A stretch of 64,000 nt of DNA from positions 1 to 64,000 of the forward strand of contig JAZSKI010000008.1 of assembly GCA_045534775.1 (NCBI GenBank), written 5' to 3'. The position numbers were made by a program, and so were the translations under genes. Shown here one piece after another: positions 8,586 through 16,411 of this stretch; within the stretch, counting starts at the first letter, position 1; each line of letters opens with the position of its first letter. Origin of the DNA: JAZOTK01 sp045534775 (GTDB lineage: Bacteria; Bacillota; Clostridia; RUG12999). The notes under the pieces were generated by a model. The model saw only the letters and a program-made list of their open reading frames with translations. It did no database searches and had not been told where the DNA came from.

Positions 8586-9102
8586 TATCACAACTCCTTT
8601 TACAAGGGACGATGCCCTAAGGCTTCGGGCGGGGGATACGGTCTTGATTTCGGGAACCGTATATACCGCCAGAGATGCGGCTCATAAAAAAATGACCGAG
8701 GCACTTGCAAGAGGCGAAAAACTACCCTTTGATATAGAAAATCAAATCATATATTACGTAGGACCTTGCCCTGCAAAGCCGGGCGAAATAATAGGCTCCT
8801 GCGGACCGACAACCAGCGGCAGAATGGATGCTTATGCACCTGCCTTGATTGAGCTGGGGCTGACGGGAATGATAGGCAAGGGTGAGAGAACACCTCAGGT
8901 CTATGAAGCAATGAAAAAGCATAAGGCAATATATTTCGGTGCAACCGGCGGCGCAGGCGCTCTGCTTGCCGGAAGCGTAAAATCCGTAACAGAAATAGCC
9001 TATCCGGAGCTTTTATCAGAAAGCATAAAAAAGCTTGAGGTAGAAAATTTTCCCGTAGTAGTAATAGGTGACTGCTATGGCGGGAATATGTATATAAGAT
9101 AA
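8578..9102 (+). CDS. Fumarate hydratase class I beta-subunit-like (FumA C-terminal/TtdB family)
   Basis: The 174-residue protein matches the C-terminal swivel domain of class I fumarases and the L-tartrate dehydratase beta subunit, with the motifs TARDAAHKKM, YYVGPCPAKPGEIIGSCGPT, SGRMD and GMIGKGER. Such domains work with an Fe-S alpha subunit, but none is encoded in this operon, so it either pairs with one encoded elsewhere or has a different job. ATG 8578 overlaps the preceding stop as ATGA; an in-frame TTG at 8572 is possible but less likely. A terminator hairpin follows directly. Confidence 0.82.
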   Translation: MINITTPFTRDDALRLRAGDTVLISGTVYTARDAAHKKMTEALARGEKLPFDIENQIIYYVGPCPAKPGEIIGSCGPTTSGRMDAYAPALIELGLTGMIGKGERTPQVYEAMKKHKAIYFGATGGAGALLAGSVKSVTEIAYPELLSESIKKLEVENFPVVVIGDCYGGNMYIR

Positions 9103-9103
9103 T

Positions 9104-9138
9104 AAACAGGCGTGGTTTAAACACCGCGCCTGTTTTTG
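9104..9138. terminator. Bidirectional terminator
   Basis: A GC-rich stem (CAGGCGTGGT with CACCGCGCCTG, 9107-9132) is followed by TTTTT on the plus strand and by T-rich sequence on the minus strand. It serves the fumarase-like gene and the convergent aminotransferase gene. Confidence 0.85.
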
Positions 9139-9148
9139 GTTTTATAAA

Positions 9149-10222
9149 TTATTTTACTTCAATAGTCCAGCCAAAGGTGTCTTCAACCTTGCCGGATTGA
9201 ATTCCTGTTACGGCATCGTAGATTTTCTGGCTTACTTCGCCGATTTTACCGCCACCGATGTCCATAACATCGTCGCGGTATCTCAGCTTGCCTACGGGAG
9301 AAATAACAGCCGCTGTACCTGTGCCGAACACTTCTTCAAGAGCACCCGTCTTCTGAGCTTCAAGAAGCTCATCAACGGAAACCTTTCTTTCTTCTACGTC
9401 AAAGCCCCAGCTCTTGCAAAGCTCAATTACGGAATTACGGGTAATACCGGGAAGAATACTGCCGTTAAGCATAGGAGTTACAATTTTGCCGTTTATTTTG
9501 AAAAAGATGTTCATAGCGCCAACTTCTTCAATATATTTTCTTTCAACACCGTCAAGCCACAGTACCTGTGAATAGCCGTCATCGTGAGCCTTAACCTGAC
9601 CTGCGAGAGAAGCCGCGTAGTTACCGCCTGTTTTTGCAAAGCCCATACCGCCTCTTACGGCTCTTACATACTCGTCCTCAATCCAGATTGCAACGGGAGC
9701 AAGTCCACTTGCATAGTAAGCACCGCTGGGAGAAAGTATTATTATAAACAGGTAGGTTTTTGAAGGAGCAACTCCTAAAAATTCATCGGTAGCGATGATA
9801 AAGGGTCTTATGTAAAGGGATGTGCCGGGAGCTGTAGGAATCCAATCGGCATCCTCCTTAACGATTGCCTTTACTGCTTCTACAAAATCTTCCTCAGGAA
9901 GCTCGGGGATACAAAGTCTTTTGTTGGTAGCGTTGGTACGCTTTGCATTCATATCGGGTCTGAAAAGACGAACCTTGCCGTCATCACCGCGATATGCCTT
10001 AAGACCTTCAAACATTTCCTGACCGTAGTGAAAAACCATAGCGGCGGGAGCAAGAGAAAGATTTTCGTAAGGAACGATTCTCGCATCGTGCCAGCCCTTG
10101 CCTTCGGTGTAATTCATCATAAACATATGGTCGGTGAATATCTTACCGAAGCCTAAATTTGACTGGTCCGGCTTCTGCCGGGGGGTTGTTGTGCGTGTAA
10201 TTTTAATTTCCATTTTAATCAA
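9149..10222 (-). CDS. ilvE: Branched-chain amino acid aminotransferase
   Basis: The enzyme transfers amino groups between glutamate and the keto acids of leucine, isoleucine and valine using PLP. The Schiff-base lysine lies in GFAKTGGNYAASL (K197 counted from the upstream start), and EEVGAMNIFF and GTGTAAVISPVG are class-IV aminotransferase motifs. At 357 residues it is the long BCAT form. The start is ambiguous: GAAAGG lies 4 nt before a TTG at 10222 and 13 nt before the ATG at 10213. It stands alone between a terminator and the divergent glycosyltransferase gene. I saw no T-box leader upstream. Confidence 0.93.
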   Translation of the reverse strand: MIKMEIKITRTTTPRQKPDQSNLGFGKIFTDHMFMMNYTEGKGWHDARIVPYENLSLAPAAMVFHYGQEMFEGLKAYRGDDGKVRLFRPDMNAKRTNATNKRLCIPELPEEDFVEAVKAIVKEDADWIPTAPGTSLYIRPFIIATDEFLGVAPSKTYLFIIILSPSGAYYASGLAPVAIWIEDEYVRAVRGGMGFAKTGGNYAASLAGQVKAHDDGYSQVLWLDGVERKYIEEVGAMNIFFKINGKIVTPMLNGSILPGITRNSVIELCKSWGFDVEERKVSVDELLEAQKTGALEEVFGTGTAAVISPVGKLRYRDDVMDIGGGKIGEVSQKIYDAVTGIQSGKVEDTFGWTIEVK

Positions 10223-10358
10223 TAAGCCTTTCTGCCTGCTGAATTTTACAGAGGACCGCCGCAGGCGTGCGATTATTTATTTCTTTAATTATATACCAAT
10301 TATTTAAAAAAATCAATAGCAAATTTATATATTTAACAAAAATTTAATAAAAAAACAG

Positions 10359-10387
10359 TTGAAAATTTTAAAATAATGTGATATATT
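10359..10387 (+). promoter_or_regulatory. Promoter of the glycosyltransferase operon
   Basis: TTGAAA (10359-10364), a 17-bp spacer ending in TGA (extended -10), and TATATT (10382-10387). Confidence 0.6.
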
Positions 10388-10431
10388 ATATGTATAAAAT
10401 GTAAAAATCATTGCGGAAAGGGTGCGATTTG

Positions 10432-11532
10432 ATGAACGTGCTGTTTTTGACAATATCCACGGGGCAGGGACATACGAGCTGCGGAAAGGCCATTGAAGGG
10501 TGTCTTAAAAAAGAAGGAGTCCACACATATTTTCTTGATGTGTACGGCTATATTCACCCGCTTCTCAGTAAGTCAATATCGGATATTTATCTTTTTGCAT
10601 CGGGGAAAACCCCTAAGCTGTACGGCAGGTATTATGACCGCGAGGATTCCGGTAAAAGTAAAATAATTAATGTCGTTTCAAATTTTAACAAAGCCATAAA
10701 AAATAAAATCAGAAAATTTATTATTGCCAACAGAATTGATGTGGTGGTATGCACTCATTTGTTTGCGGGGCAGATAATGACGATGCTGAATGAAGAGGTG
10801 GATGTTTTGACCGTCGGAATAGTGACGGATTATACAATTCATCCCAAGTGGGAAACCACAGAGATGGATTATTATGTGCTGGCAGATAAAAGTCTTGGGC
10901 ATCTGGCTGTGAAAAAGGGAATATCGGAAGAAAAGCTGATACCCTGCGGAATACCTGTTGATATGAAGTTTGCGAGGAAAAATGATAAAGCCCGTACACG
11001 TGAAAAATTAGGTTTTGGTGATGGAAATCTGATTTTTGTTATGATGGGAAGTATGGGTTACGGCAACATCAGCAATATCATAAACGAAATAGAAGAAAGC
11101 GGGATTGATGCGGAGGTAGCTGTCGTATGCGGCAATAATGCCGCAGCAAAAGCTATTGTTGATGAAAATCCCCACAGGCTTAAGTTTCACTCCTACGGCT
11201 TCGTTGATAATGTAGATGAGTTTATGGATGCGGCTGACTGTATTGTAACAAAACCGGGAGGGCTCAGCGTTACAGAAAGTCTGGCAAAGGAGCTTCCTAT
11301 GATATTTGTTGACCCTATACCGGGACAGGAAGACAGAAATGTGGAGTTTCTGGTTAATAACGGAGTGGGGCTTGCCGTGTCAAAGTCCTATACCCTTTCC
11401 AGTGCCCTTAATTTGTTTTTCGGGGATGATATTCGCCGCAGTGAAATTATCCGGGCAATAAAACGTCTTTCAAAGCCCGGTGCCGCAGAGGAAATCAGCG
11501 AGTTTATAATTAAGGCGGTGAAGAAGGTATGA
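10432..11532 (+). CDS. MGDG-synthase/UgtP-like glycosyltransferase (GT28 family)
   Basis: The protein has the two Rossmann halves of a GT-B enzyme: the N-terminal STGQGHTSCGKAIEG loop and the C-terminal KPGGLSVTESLAKELPMIFVDPIPGQEDRN, the nucleotide-sugar site shared by MGDG synthase, UgtP and MurG. These peripheral membrane enzymes usually glycosylate diacylglycerol from UDP-sugars. The chosen ATG at 10432 has GAAAGGG 8 nt upstream; the frame is open further up to a TTG at 10411 but that start lacks a site. It overlaps the next gene by 4 nt (ATGA). The family is secure; the sugar and acceptor are not. Confidence 0.83.
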   Translation: MNVLFLTISTGQGHTSCGKAIEGCLKKEGVHTYFLDVYGYIHPLLSKSISDIYLFASGKTPKLYGRYYDREDSGKSKIINVVSNFNKAIKNKIRKFIIANRIDVVVCTHLFAGQIMTMLNEEVDVLTVGIVTDYTIHPKWETTEMDYYVLADKSLGHLAVKKGISEEKLIPCGIPVDMKFARKNDKARTREKLGFGDGNLIFVMMGSMGYGNISNIINEIEESGIDAEVAVVCGNNAAAKAIVDENPHRLKFHSYGFVDNVDEFMDAADCIVTKPGGLSVTESLAKELPMIFVDPIPGQEDRNVEFLVNNGVGLAVSKSYTLSSALNLFFGDDIRRSEIIRAIKRLSKPGAAEEISEFIIKAVKKV

Positions 11533-12065
11533 AAAAACGGATAATATGGATTGCCGTCATAGCTTTAGTATTAGTAGGTGCGTTTTTCATAGGGAAATAC
11601 ATAGTAATAGATTATGTTTTTGATAAATACATATTAGAAAATACACTATCGGCAATGAAGGATACAGCACCTGCGACAACGCTTCCCCCTGAGGTTGAGG
11701 CAACGCCTGAGGCTGAGCTGCAGGAAACCACAGAACCGCAAGAAACCGCCGCACCGAAGAAAAAGGTGGATAATATGACAACCGGAGAGGTGGCGGCTGT
11801 TGTAGCGCAAACGCCTGAGTTGATACGAAAGCTGGAATCGATAGTGTCTCATGCGGACAAAGAGAGGGTTATGAGTATAGCACTTTCAAATTTCACCAAG
11901 GATGAGATAGCTCATTATTCATCTAAAGTAGCCGGCGGAATGACACCGGCACTTAAAAGTGAGCTTATGAATGTGGCACGTAGCCGGCTGACTTCGGCAC
12001 AATGGAGCGAATGTCTTAATATTTTTTCAAAATATGTGGAACAACTCAAACCCTATATGGAGTGA
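11529..12065 (+). CDS. Hypothetical single-pass membrane protein with a Thr/Pro/Glu-rich linker
   Basis: The N-terminus is KKR followed by one hydrophobic helix (residues 5-24), then an extracytoplasmic linker rich in T, P, E and A (about residues 48-80). A C-terminal helical region of about 95 residues contains SHADKERVMSIALSNFTKDEIAHY. I do not recognise the domain. The ATGA overlap with the glycosyltransferase gene indicates co-translation, so it may anchor or accompany that enzyme at the envelope. That link is inferred from position only. Confidence 0.7.
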   Translation: MKKRIIWIAVIALVLVGAFFIGKYIVIDYVFDKYILENTLSAMKDTAPATTLPPEVEATPEAELQETTEPQETAAPKKKVDNMTTGEVAAVVAQTPELIRKLESIVSHADKERVMSIALSNFTKDEIAHYSSKVAGGMTPALKSELMNVARSRLTSAQWSECLNIFSKYVEQLKPYME

Positions 12066-12143
12066 AAAATTTTATAATTTGCAATGTATCAGAAGTTGAA
12101 ACATAAAAAAATTAAAAAAAAATAAAAAAAATCGAATTTCCTA

Positions 12144-12172
12144 TTGATTATTTCAAAAAAGTGTGGTATAAT
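12144..12172 (+). promoter_or_regulatory. Promoter of the SLH protein gene
   Basis: TTGATT (12144-12149), a 17-bp spacer ending in TGG (extended -10), and TATAAT (12167-12172), 41 bp before the ATG at 12213. Confidence 0.75.
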
Positions 12173-12212
12173 TATTGTACCTATAAATAAAATTTCAATG
12201 AGGTGAAGTAAA

Positions 12213-14036
12213 ATGAAAAGAACAATCAGTCTATTTTTGACGATGTGTGTAGTTGTAATGGGGATGTCTTTTGCATCAGTTTCGGCTGCAACTACTCCGG
12301 GAAATGAGCAGCTTTTGTTGGTGGATGCTATAGCATGGAACGATACTGCACGTAACGATTTGGCGGCGCAGCTCAACATTCTTTCAGCAACCGGTGCAAC
12401 AACGGCGGATGTAACAGCCGGTATGGTAACTGCAGTTCAGGCGCTTGTAGCTGCTAACGGTACATCAACGGCTGTTCAGAGCATGGATGATGCGGCTGTA
12501 AGAGATGCACTTGAGAGCTTTGTTACGGCTAACAGAGATTCCAAGTTGATTTATGCAAAACGTGAGCTTCCTAAGGGTTATGTTGCAACAGCTGTACCTG
12601 CGGACATTGCTGCAATAGCGGCTACGCTCAACGAAGAGGTAACAGGCGATGCAGCAAATGACAACGGTACGAAGTTTGTAATCCAGTTCCTCCGTGAAGC
12701 TACGCTTATTAACTATGCAATGGTATTGCCTGCAGTGCCTGAGTCAGCAGCCTTAGGTTACTACAGCGAAGAAGGTTCAAGAATTGATTTTGAATTTACT
12801 AACGATGTTCCTCCTGCTGTAAAGAGTATTGTTGTTGGCAGAGTAAGCAATCTTATAAAAATGTTCGGCGCTCTTATGACATCAATAGGTGCACAAGCCG
12901 GCGATTCTGATGAAGAAATTTTTGAAATGTTTGTAAACTATGCTGAGACAGCTATTAACGGAACAGGCGAAGAGCTGGCGTTCTATGAATATGTAATAAG
13001 CCACAACCCCAACTATAATGATTTGAACGGTACAATTATAGAAGATGGCGGTTCTCCTATTACTGCAGACGATGTTAGTCTGGTTATCCTTACATACGAA
13101 GCGGCTGCTATTGGCGGCGGCGGAAGCTACCTGCCCGAAACAGAGCAGAAGGTATATAATGTAACCTTTGATGCAGGCGAGCTCGGTACTTTGGTAGGCA
13201 GTGCAAGTGCACAGGTTGCAGAAGGCGGAAGAGTTACAAGTGCTCCTACTGTTACGGTTGCAGATGAAAAATATGAATTTGCAGGCTGGTCCTTAGACGG
13301 AGAAACAGTTGTGGATGTAACTACCGTAGAAATTGTTGCAGATACAGTATTTAAAGCTGTTTATAAAGAAACAACCGTTGAGCCCGAAAAGCCCACTATG
13401 CCCAAATTAACAAGCGACCATATTGTATATATGATAGGTGATGACAAGGGCTATTTCAACCCTGAACATCATATTTCAAGAGCAGAAACCGCTATAATCA
13501 TATACAGACTTCTGGAAGAACATCCCACAAACATTGTAAAGGGTGCTTTCAGCGATGTAGTGGAAGGTGCATGGTATGAAGAGGCTGTGTATGCTTTGAG
13601 TAATTTAGGTGTACTCAAGGGCTATCACGATGGTACATTCAGACCTGATGCTGATATAACAAGAGCTGAGTTTGCAGCACTTGCAGTAAGATTTACAGAT
13701 GCTATCGGCAGCAAATCGTTTATTGACGTATCAAGTGACCACTGGGCAGAGGATTATATTGCAGCTGCTCATGCTGCTGACATTATTCAGGGCTATCCTG
13801 ACGGTACCTTCAGACCTGACGAACCGATTTTACGTTCAGAAGCAACATTGATTATGAATGCACTTTTAGGCAGAGAACCTGATAAAAACTTCATTGATCA
13901 TCACGCTGAATTGGTACACTTCCCTGACGTACCCGAAACTTATTGGGATTACTATGATATTATGGAAGCTACCAACGCTCATGATTATAAATTTGATGAC
14001 AACGGCGTTGAAAAATGGTTAGCTGACGAGCAGTAA
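12213..14036 (+). CDS. Secreted S-layer-homology (SLH) domain surface protein
   Basis: The 607-residue protein begins with a signal peptide (KR, hydrophobic core, cleavage probably after ASVSA near residue 25). A mostly helical region without recognised family follows (30-300). Next comes an InlB-B/Listeria-Bacteroides-type beta repeat (about 310-390, YNVTFDAGELGTL ... FAGWSLDG ... VFKAVY). Three SLH modules close the protein (about 405-560), each with the GYxDGTFRPD- or YFNPEH-like turn and an RAE motif. SLH modules bind pyruvylated wall polymers, so it is an envelope-anchored surface protein. The monocistronic gene has its own strong promoter; no hairpin terminator is evident, only A-rich sequence after the stop. 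Confidence 0.9.
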   Translation: MKRTISLFLTMCVVVMGMSFASVSAATTPGNEQLLLVDAIAWNDTARNDLAAQLNILSATGATTADVTAGMVTAVQALVAANGTSTAVQSMDDAAVRDALESFVTANRDSKLIYAKRELPKGYVATAVPADIAAIAATLNEEVTGDAANDNGTKFVIQFLREATLINYAMVLPAVPESAALGYYSEEGSRIDFEFTNDVPPAVKSIVVGRVSNLIKMFGALMTSIGAQAGDSDEEIFEMFVNYAETAINGTGEELAFYEYVISHNPNYNDLNGTIIEDGGSPITADDVSLVILTYEAAAIGGGGSYLPETEQKVYNVTFDAGELGTLVGSASAQVAEGGRVTSAPTVTVADEKYEFAGWSLDGETVVDVTTVEIVADTVFKAVYKETTVEPEKPTMPKLTSDHIVYMIGDDKGYFNPEHHISRAETAIIIYRLLEEHPTNIVKGAFSDVVEGAWYEEAVYALSNLGVLKGYHDGTFRPDADITRAEFAALAVRFTDAIGSKSFIDVSSDHWAEDYIAAAHAADIIQGYPDGTFRPDEPILRSEATLIMNALLGREPDKNFIDHHAELVHFPDVPETYWDYYDIMEATNAHDYKFDDNGVEKWLADEQ

Positions 14037-14067
14037 AATAAAAAAATTAAAAAAATTAAAAAAATGC

Positions 14068-14096
14068 TTGCTATTTGAATAAAAGTGTGATATAAT
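14068..14096 (+). promoter_or_regulatory. Promoter of the rimP-nusA-infB operon
   Basis: TTGCTA (14068-14073), 17-bp spacer ending in TGA, TATAAT (14091-14096). It precedes the leader hairpin and rimP. Confidence 0.75.
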
Positions 14097-14121
14097 ATTT
14101 ATATAGTAAGATAGTAACGAT

Positions 14122-14152
14122 AAAGAGTGGGTTGACAAAACCCACTCTTTTG
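14122..14152 (+). promoter_or_regulatory. Leader hairpin of the rimP-nusA operon, probable NusA-responsive attenuator
   Basis: An 11-bp stem, AAGAGTGGGTT with AACCCACTCTT, closes a five-base loop and is followed by a short, interrupted T-stretch (TTTTGCTT). It lies between the promoter and the rimP ribosome site. Terminator-like hairpins here are common in Firmicutes, and in B. subtilis the operon is autoregulated by NusA-dependent termination; the same role is inferred here. Confidence 0.6.
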
Positions 14153-14171
14153 CTTGGGCGGAGGTGATTTT

Positions 14172-14627
14172 TTGAATAAGATTGAAAGCGTTGTGCTTGG
14201 TTTGGCGGAACCGATTGCGGCGGCAGAGGGATGCTATATTTACGATGTGCAGTTTGTCAAGGAAGGAACGAGTAAGTTTCTGCGTGTCTTTGTTGACAGC
14301 GATGGTGGCATCAACGTAGATGAGTGCGAAAAGATAAGCCGAAGGCTCAGTGATGAGCTGGATAAAAACGATCCTGTTGAAGGCAACTATTTTTTAGAGG
14401 TTTCTTCGCCCGGAATTGAACGCAGGCTGACTCAGGGCTGGCACTACGAGAAATATAATATGTGCGAGGTTGATGTGAGTCTGTATTCTGCCGTAGACGG
14501 CAGTAAAAAGCTGAAAGGTCTTTTGAAAAGCGCGTCCGAAAATGAAATTGTGATTATATGTCCGGATACGGAAATAACACTGGCGAGGAAAAATATTGCA
14601 GCGGTTAATCTGCATTTTGATTTTTAA
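14172..14627 (+). CDS. rimP: Ribosome maturation factor RimP
   Basis: RimP helps mature the 30S subunit. The 151-residue protein has the conserved segments FLRVFVDSDGGINVDECEKISRRLSDELD and LEVSSPGIERRL (residues 79-90), both diagnostic. The chosen start is TTG at 14172 with GGAGGTG 6 nt upstream; an in-frame upstream TTG (14154) would place the ribosome site inside the gene. It is the first gene of the classical translation/transcription operon and lies 21 nt before nusA. Confidence 0.94.
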   Translation: MNKIESVVLGLAEPIAAAEGCYIYDVQFVKEGTSKFLRVFVDSDGGINVDECEKISRRLSDELDKNDPVEGNYFLEVSSPGIERRLTQGWHYEKYNMCEVDVSLYSAVDGSKKLKGLLKSASENEIVIICPDTEITLARKNIAAVNLHFDF

Positions 14628-14648
14628 ATATTTGAGGGGGACTTAAAA

Positions 14649-15821
14649 ATGAAAAATGAACTTGGTGAGGCTTTAAGCCTGTTTGAAAAGGAAAAAGGTA
14701 TTAACAAAGAGTACATTTTAGAAGCTCTTGAAACGGCACTTCTCCATTCCTATAAGAAAAATTATAAGGAATACAAGGAAGATGTATCAATCCGTATTGA
14801 CGGAAAGACGGGTGATATTAAGGTAATATCAAAAAGAATAGTGGTTGAGAACATAGGCGACCTGGCAGAGTCTAACGAAATTCTTATTGAAGAAGCAAAG
14901 CTTATTAATAAGGACGTTAAAATAGGCGACTATGTGGAGGTTGAAATTCGTCCGAGAGATTTCGGAAGAATAGCGGCACAGACGGCAAAACAGATTATTT
15001 TACAAAAAATCCGTGAAGCTGAAAGGGAAAAGGTGCTTCGTGATTTCAATATCAGTGAAGGAGATATTATTTCGGGTACTGTTGACCGTGTGGAAAAAAT
15101 ACCTCTCAGAATACGTGAAGGGCAGGAAGTGCCTACAGAAGATAAGCCAAGATATAATGTTATTGTTAACATAGGTATGGCTGAAGCTGTTTTGCCACCA
15201 AGAGGGCAGGTAGCAACCGAAGCCTATACTCATGGCAAAAAAATGGCATTCTACGTTGCTGATATAAGCAATACTCCAAAAGGGCCTACAGTGCAGCTTT
15301 CAAGAACAAATCCCGATTTGGTAATAAAATTATTTGCCCGTGAAGTACCTGAAATTGCTGACGGCATAGTTGAAATAAAATCCGTTTCAAGAGAAGCAGG
15401 TGTCAGAAGTAAAATAGCAGTATTTTCCAACGATACGGATGTAGAGCCTGTAGGTGCTTGTGTAGGAAACAAGGGTATGCGTGTTAATAATGTGGTGGAG
15501 GAGCTGTGCGGCGAGAAAATAGACATTGCCAAATACAGTGAAAATCCCATAGAATATATCGCTGCAGCAATAGCACCGGCTGAGGTTGTTAATGTAAGTA
15601 TTAACGAAGAAGCTATAGCATCGGGTAAAAAAGAAGCAACGGTTGTTGTAAATGAAAATCAGTTGTCGCTTGCTATCGGTAAAGAAGGTCTTAATGCAAG
15701 GCTTGCAGCAAAACTTGTAGGTTGGAAAATTGATATTAAAAGTGAAATACAATATGGTGATGATGTCCTGAAAACAGAAATATCCGAGGATACAGAAGAA
15801 TTAACAGAAGTTGAAGAATAA
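14649..15821 (+). CDS. nusA: Transcription termination/antitermination factor NusA
   Basis: NusA binds RNA polymerase and modulates pausing and termination. The 390-residue protein has the N-terminal polymerase-binding domain (1-125), an S1 domain (about 135-200, starting EGDIISGTVDRVEK), and two KH domains (about 230-345) with GACVGNKGMRVNNVVEEL and LAIGKEGLNARLAAKL. A short acidic tail (EDTEELTEVEE) follows. Length and lack of extra C-terminal acidic repeats fit Firmicutes. AGGGGG precedes the ATG. Confidence 0.97.
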   Translation: MKNELGEALSLFEKEKGINKEYILEALETALLHSYKKNYKEYKEDVSIRIDGKTGDIKVISKRIVVENIGDLAESNEILIEEAKLINKDVKIGDYVEVEIRPRDFGRIAAQTAKQIILQKIREAEREKVLRDFNISEGDIISGTVDRVEKIPLRIREGQEVPTEDKPRYNVIVNIGMAEAVLPPRGQVATEAYTHGKKMAFYVADISNTPKGPTVQLSRTNPDLVIKLFAREVPEIADGIVEIKSVSREAGVRSKIAVFSNDTDVEPVGACVGNKGMRVNNVVEELCGEKIDIAKYSENPIEYIAAAIAPAEVVNVSINEEAIASGKKEATVVVNENQLSLAIGKEGLNARLAAKLVGWKIDIKSEIQYGDDVLKTEISEDTEELTEVEE

Positions 15822-15824
15822 GGG

Positions 15825-16100
15825 ATGAAGAATATGAAGAAAAATCCAATGCGTAAATGTATAGGCTGTAACGAAATGATTGATAAAAGACAGCTGCTGA
15901 GAATAGTGCGTTCGCCGGAAGGGGAAATTATCGTGGATTTATCAGGTAAGAAAAATGGCAGAGGCTGTTATATCTGCAGCAACCGCGAATGCTTTGAGAA
16001 AGCTAAAAAAGGTAAAAGGCTTGAACGCAACTTTAAAATGCAAATTTCATCAGAAATATATGAGACTCTTGAAAAAGAGGTGACTGCAGTTGGAAAGTAA
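15825..16100 (+). CDS. rnpM: YlxR/RnpM family RNA-binding protein
   Basis: The 91-residue DUF448 protein has the motifs RKCIGCNEM and GRGCYICSN, four cysteines and a basic C-terminus. In B. subtilis the homologue (YlxR, now RnpM) binds and modulates RNase P; I take that role from the family. The gene lies three bases after nusA and overlaps ylxQ, as in the conserved operon. ATG codons at 15825 and 15834 are both possible; the first is kept. Confidence 0.9.
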   Translation: MKNMKKNPMRKCIGCNEMIDKRQLLRIVRSPEGEIIVDLSGKKNGRGCYICSNRECFEKAKKGKRLERNFKMQISSEIYETLEKEVTAVGK

Positions 16101-16407
16101 GGTTGTAAGTCTTTTAGGATTATGTCGTAAAGCAGGGAAATGTGCTTGCGGCAGCAGCGCGGCGGAATTTTCTGTTAAAAGAGGAAAATGCAAACTGGTA
16201 TTCATTGCAAATGACAGCGGCAGAAGTACAAGAGATATGTTTGTGCATTTATGTGAAGAAAACAATATCAAATATGTAACGGCTTTTGACAAAAGTCAGC
16301 TGGGTATGGCTGTGGGACTGAAAGAAAAAGCGGTTATAGGAATTTCTGACCAAGGCTTTGCCGATGGACTTTGCAAAGCTTTGAATATTGAAAATACGGA
16401 GGCATGA
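16090..16407 (+). CDS. ylxQ: L7Ae/L30e-family putative ribosomal or RNA-binding protein YlxQ
   Basis: This 105-residue protein belongs to the L7Ae/L30e/S12e/Gadd45 fold, with [15 protein letters not shown] near the N-terminus and [15 protein letters not shown] forming the core strand and kink-turn contact region. The likely start is TTG at 16090, preceded by GAGGTGA, which overlaps the end of rnpM by 11 nt. Its exact RNA target is unknown. The position between rnpM and infB is the standard one. Confidence 0.9.
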   Translation: MESKVVSLLGLCRKAGKCACGSSAAEFSVKRGKCKLVFIANDSGRSTRDMFVHLCEENNIKYVTAFDKSQLGMAVGLKEKAVIGISDQGFADGLCKALNIENTEA

Positions 16408-16411
16408 TAAT

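Noticed and set aside
10223..10358. A T-box leader before the branched-chain aminotransferase gene
   Set aside because: The upstream sequence lacks the TGGNACCGCG-type T-box motif and a long specifier hairpin.
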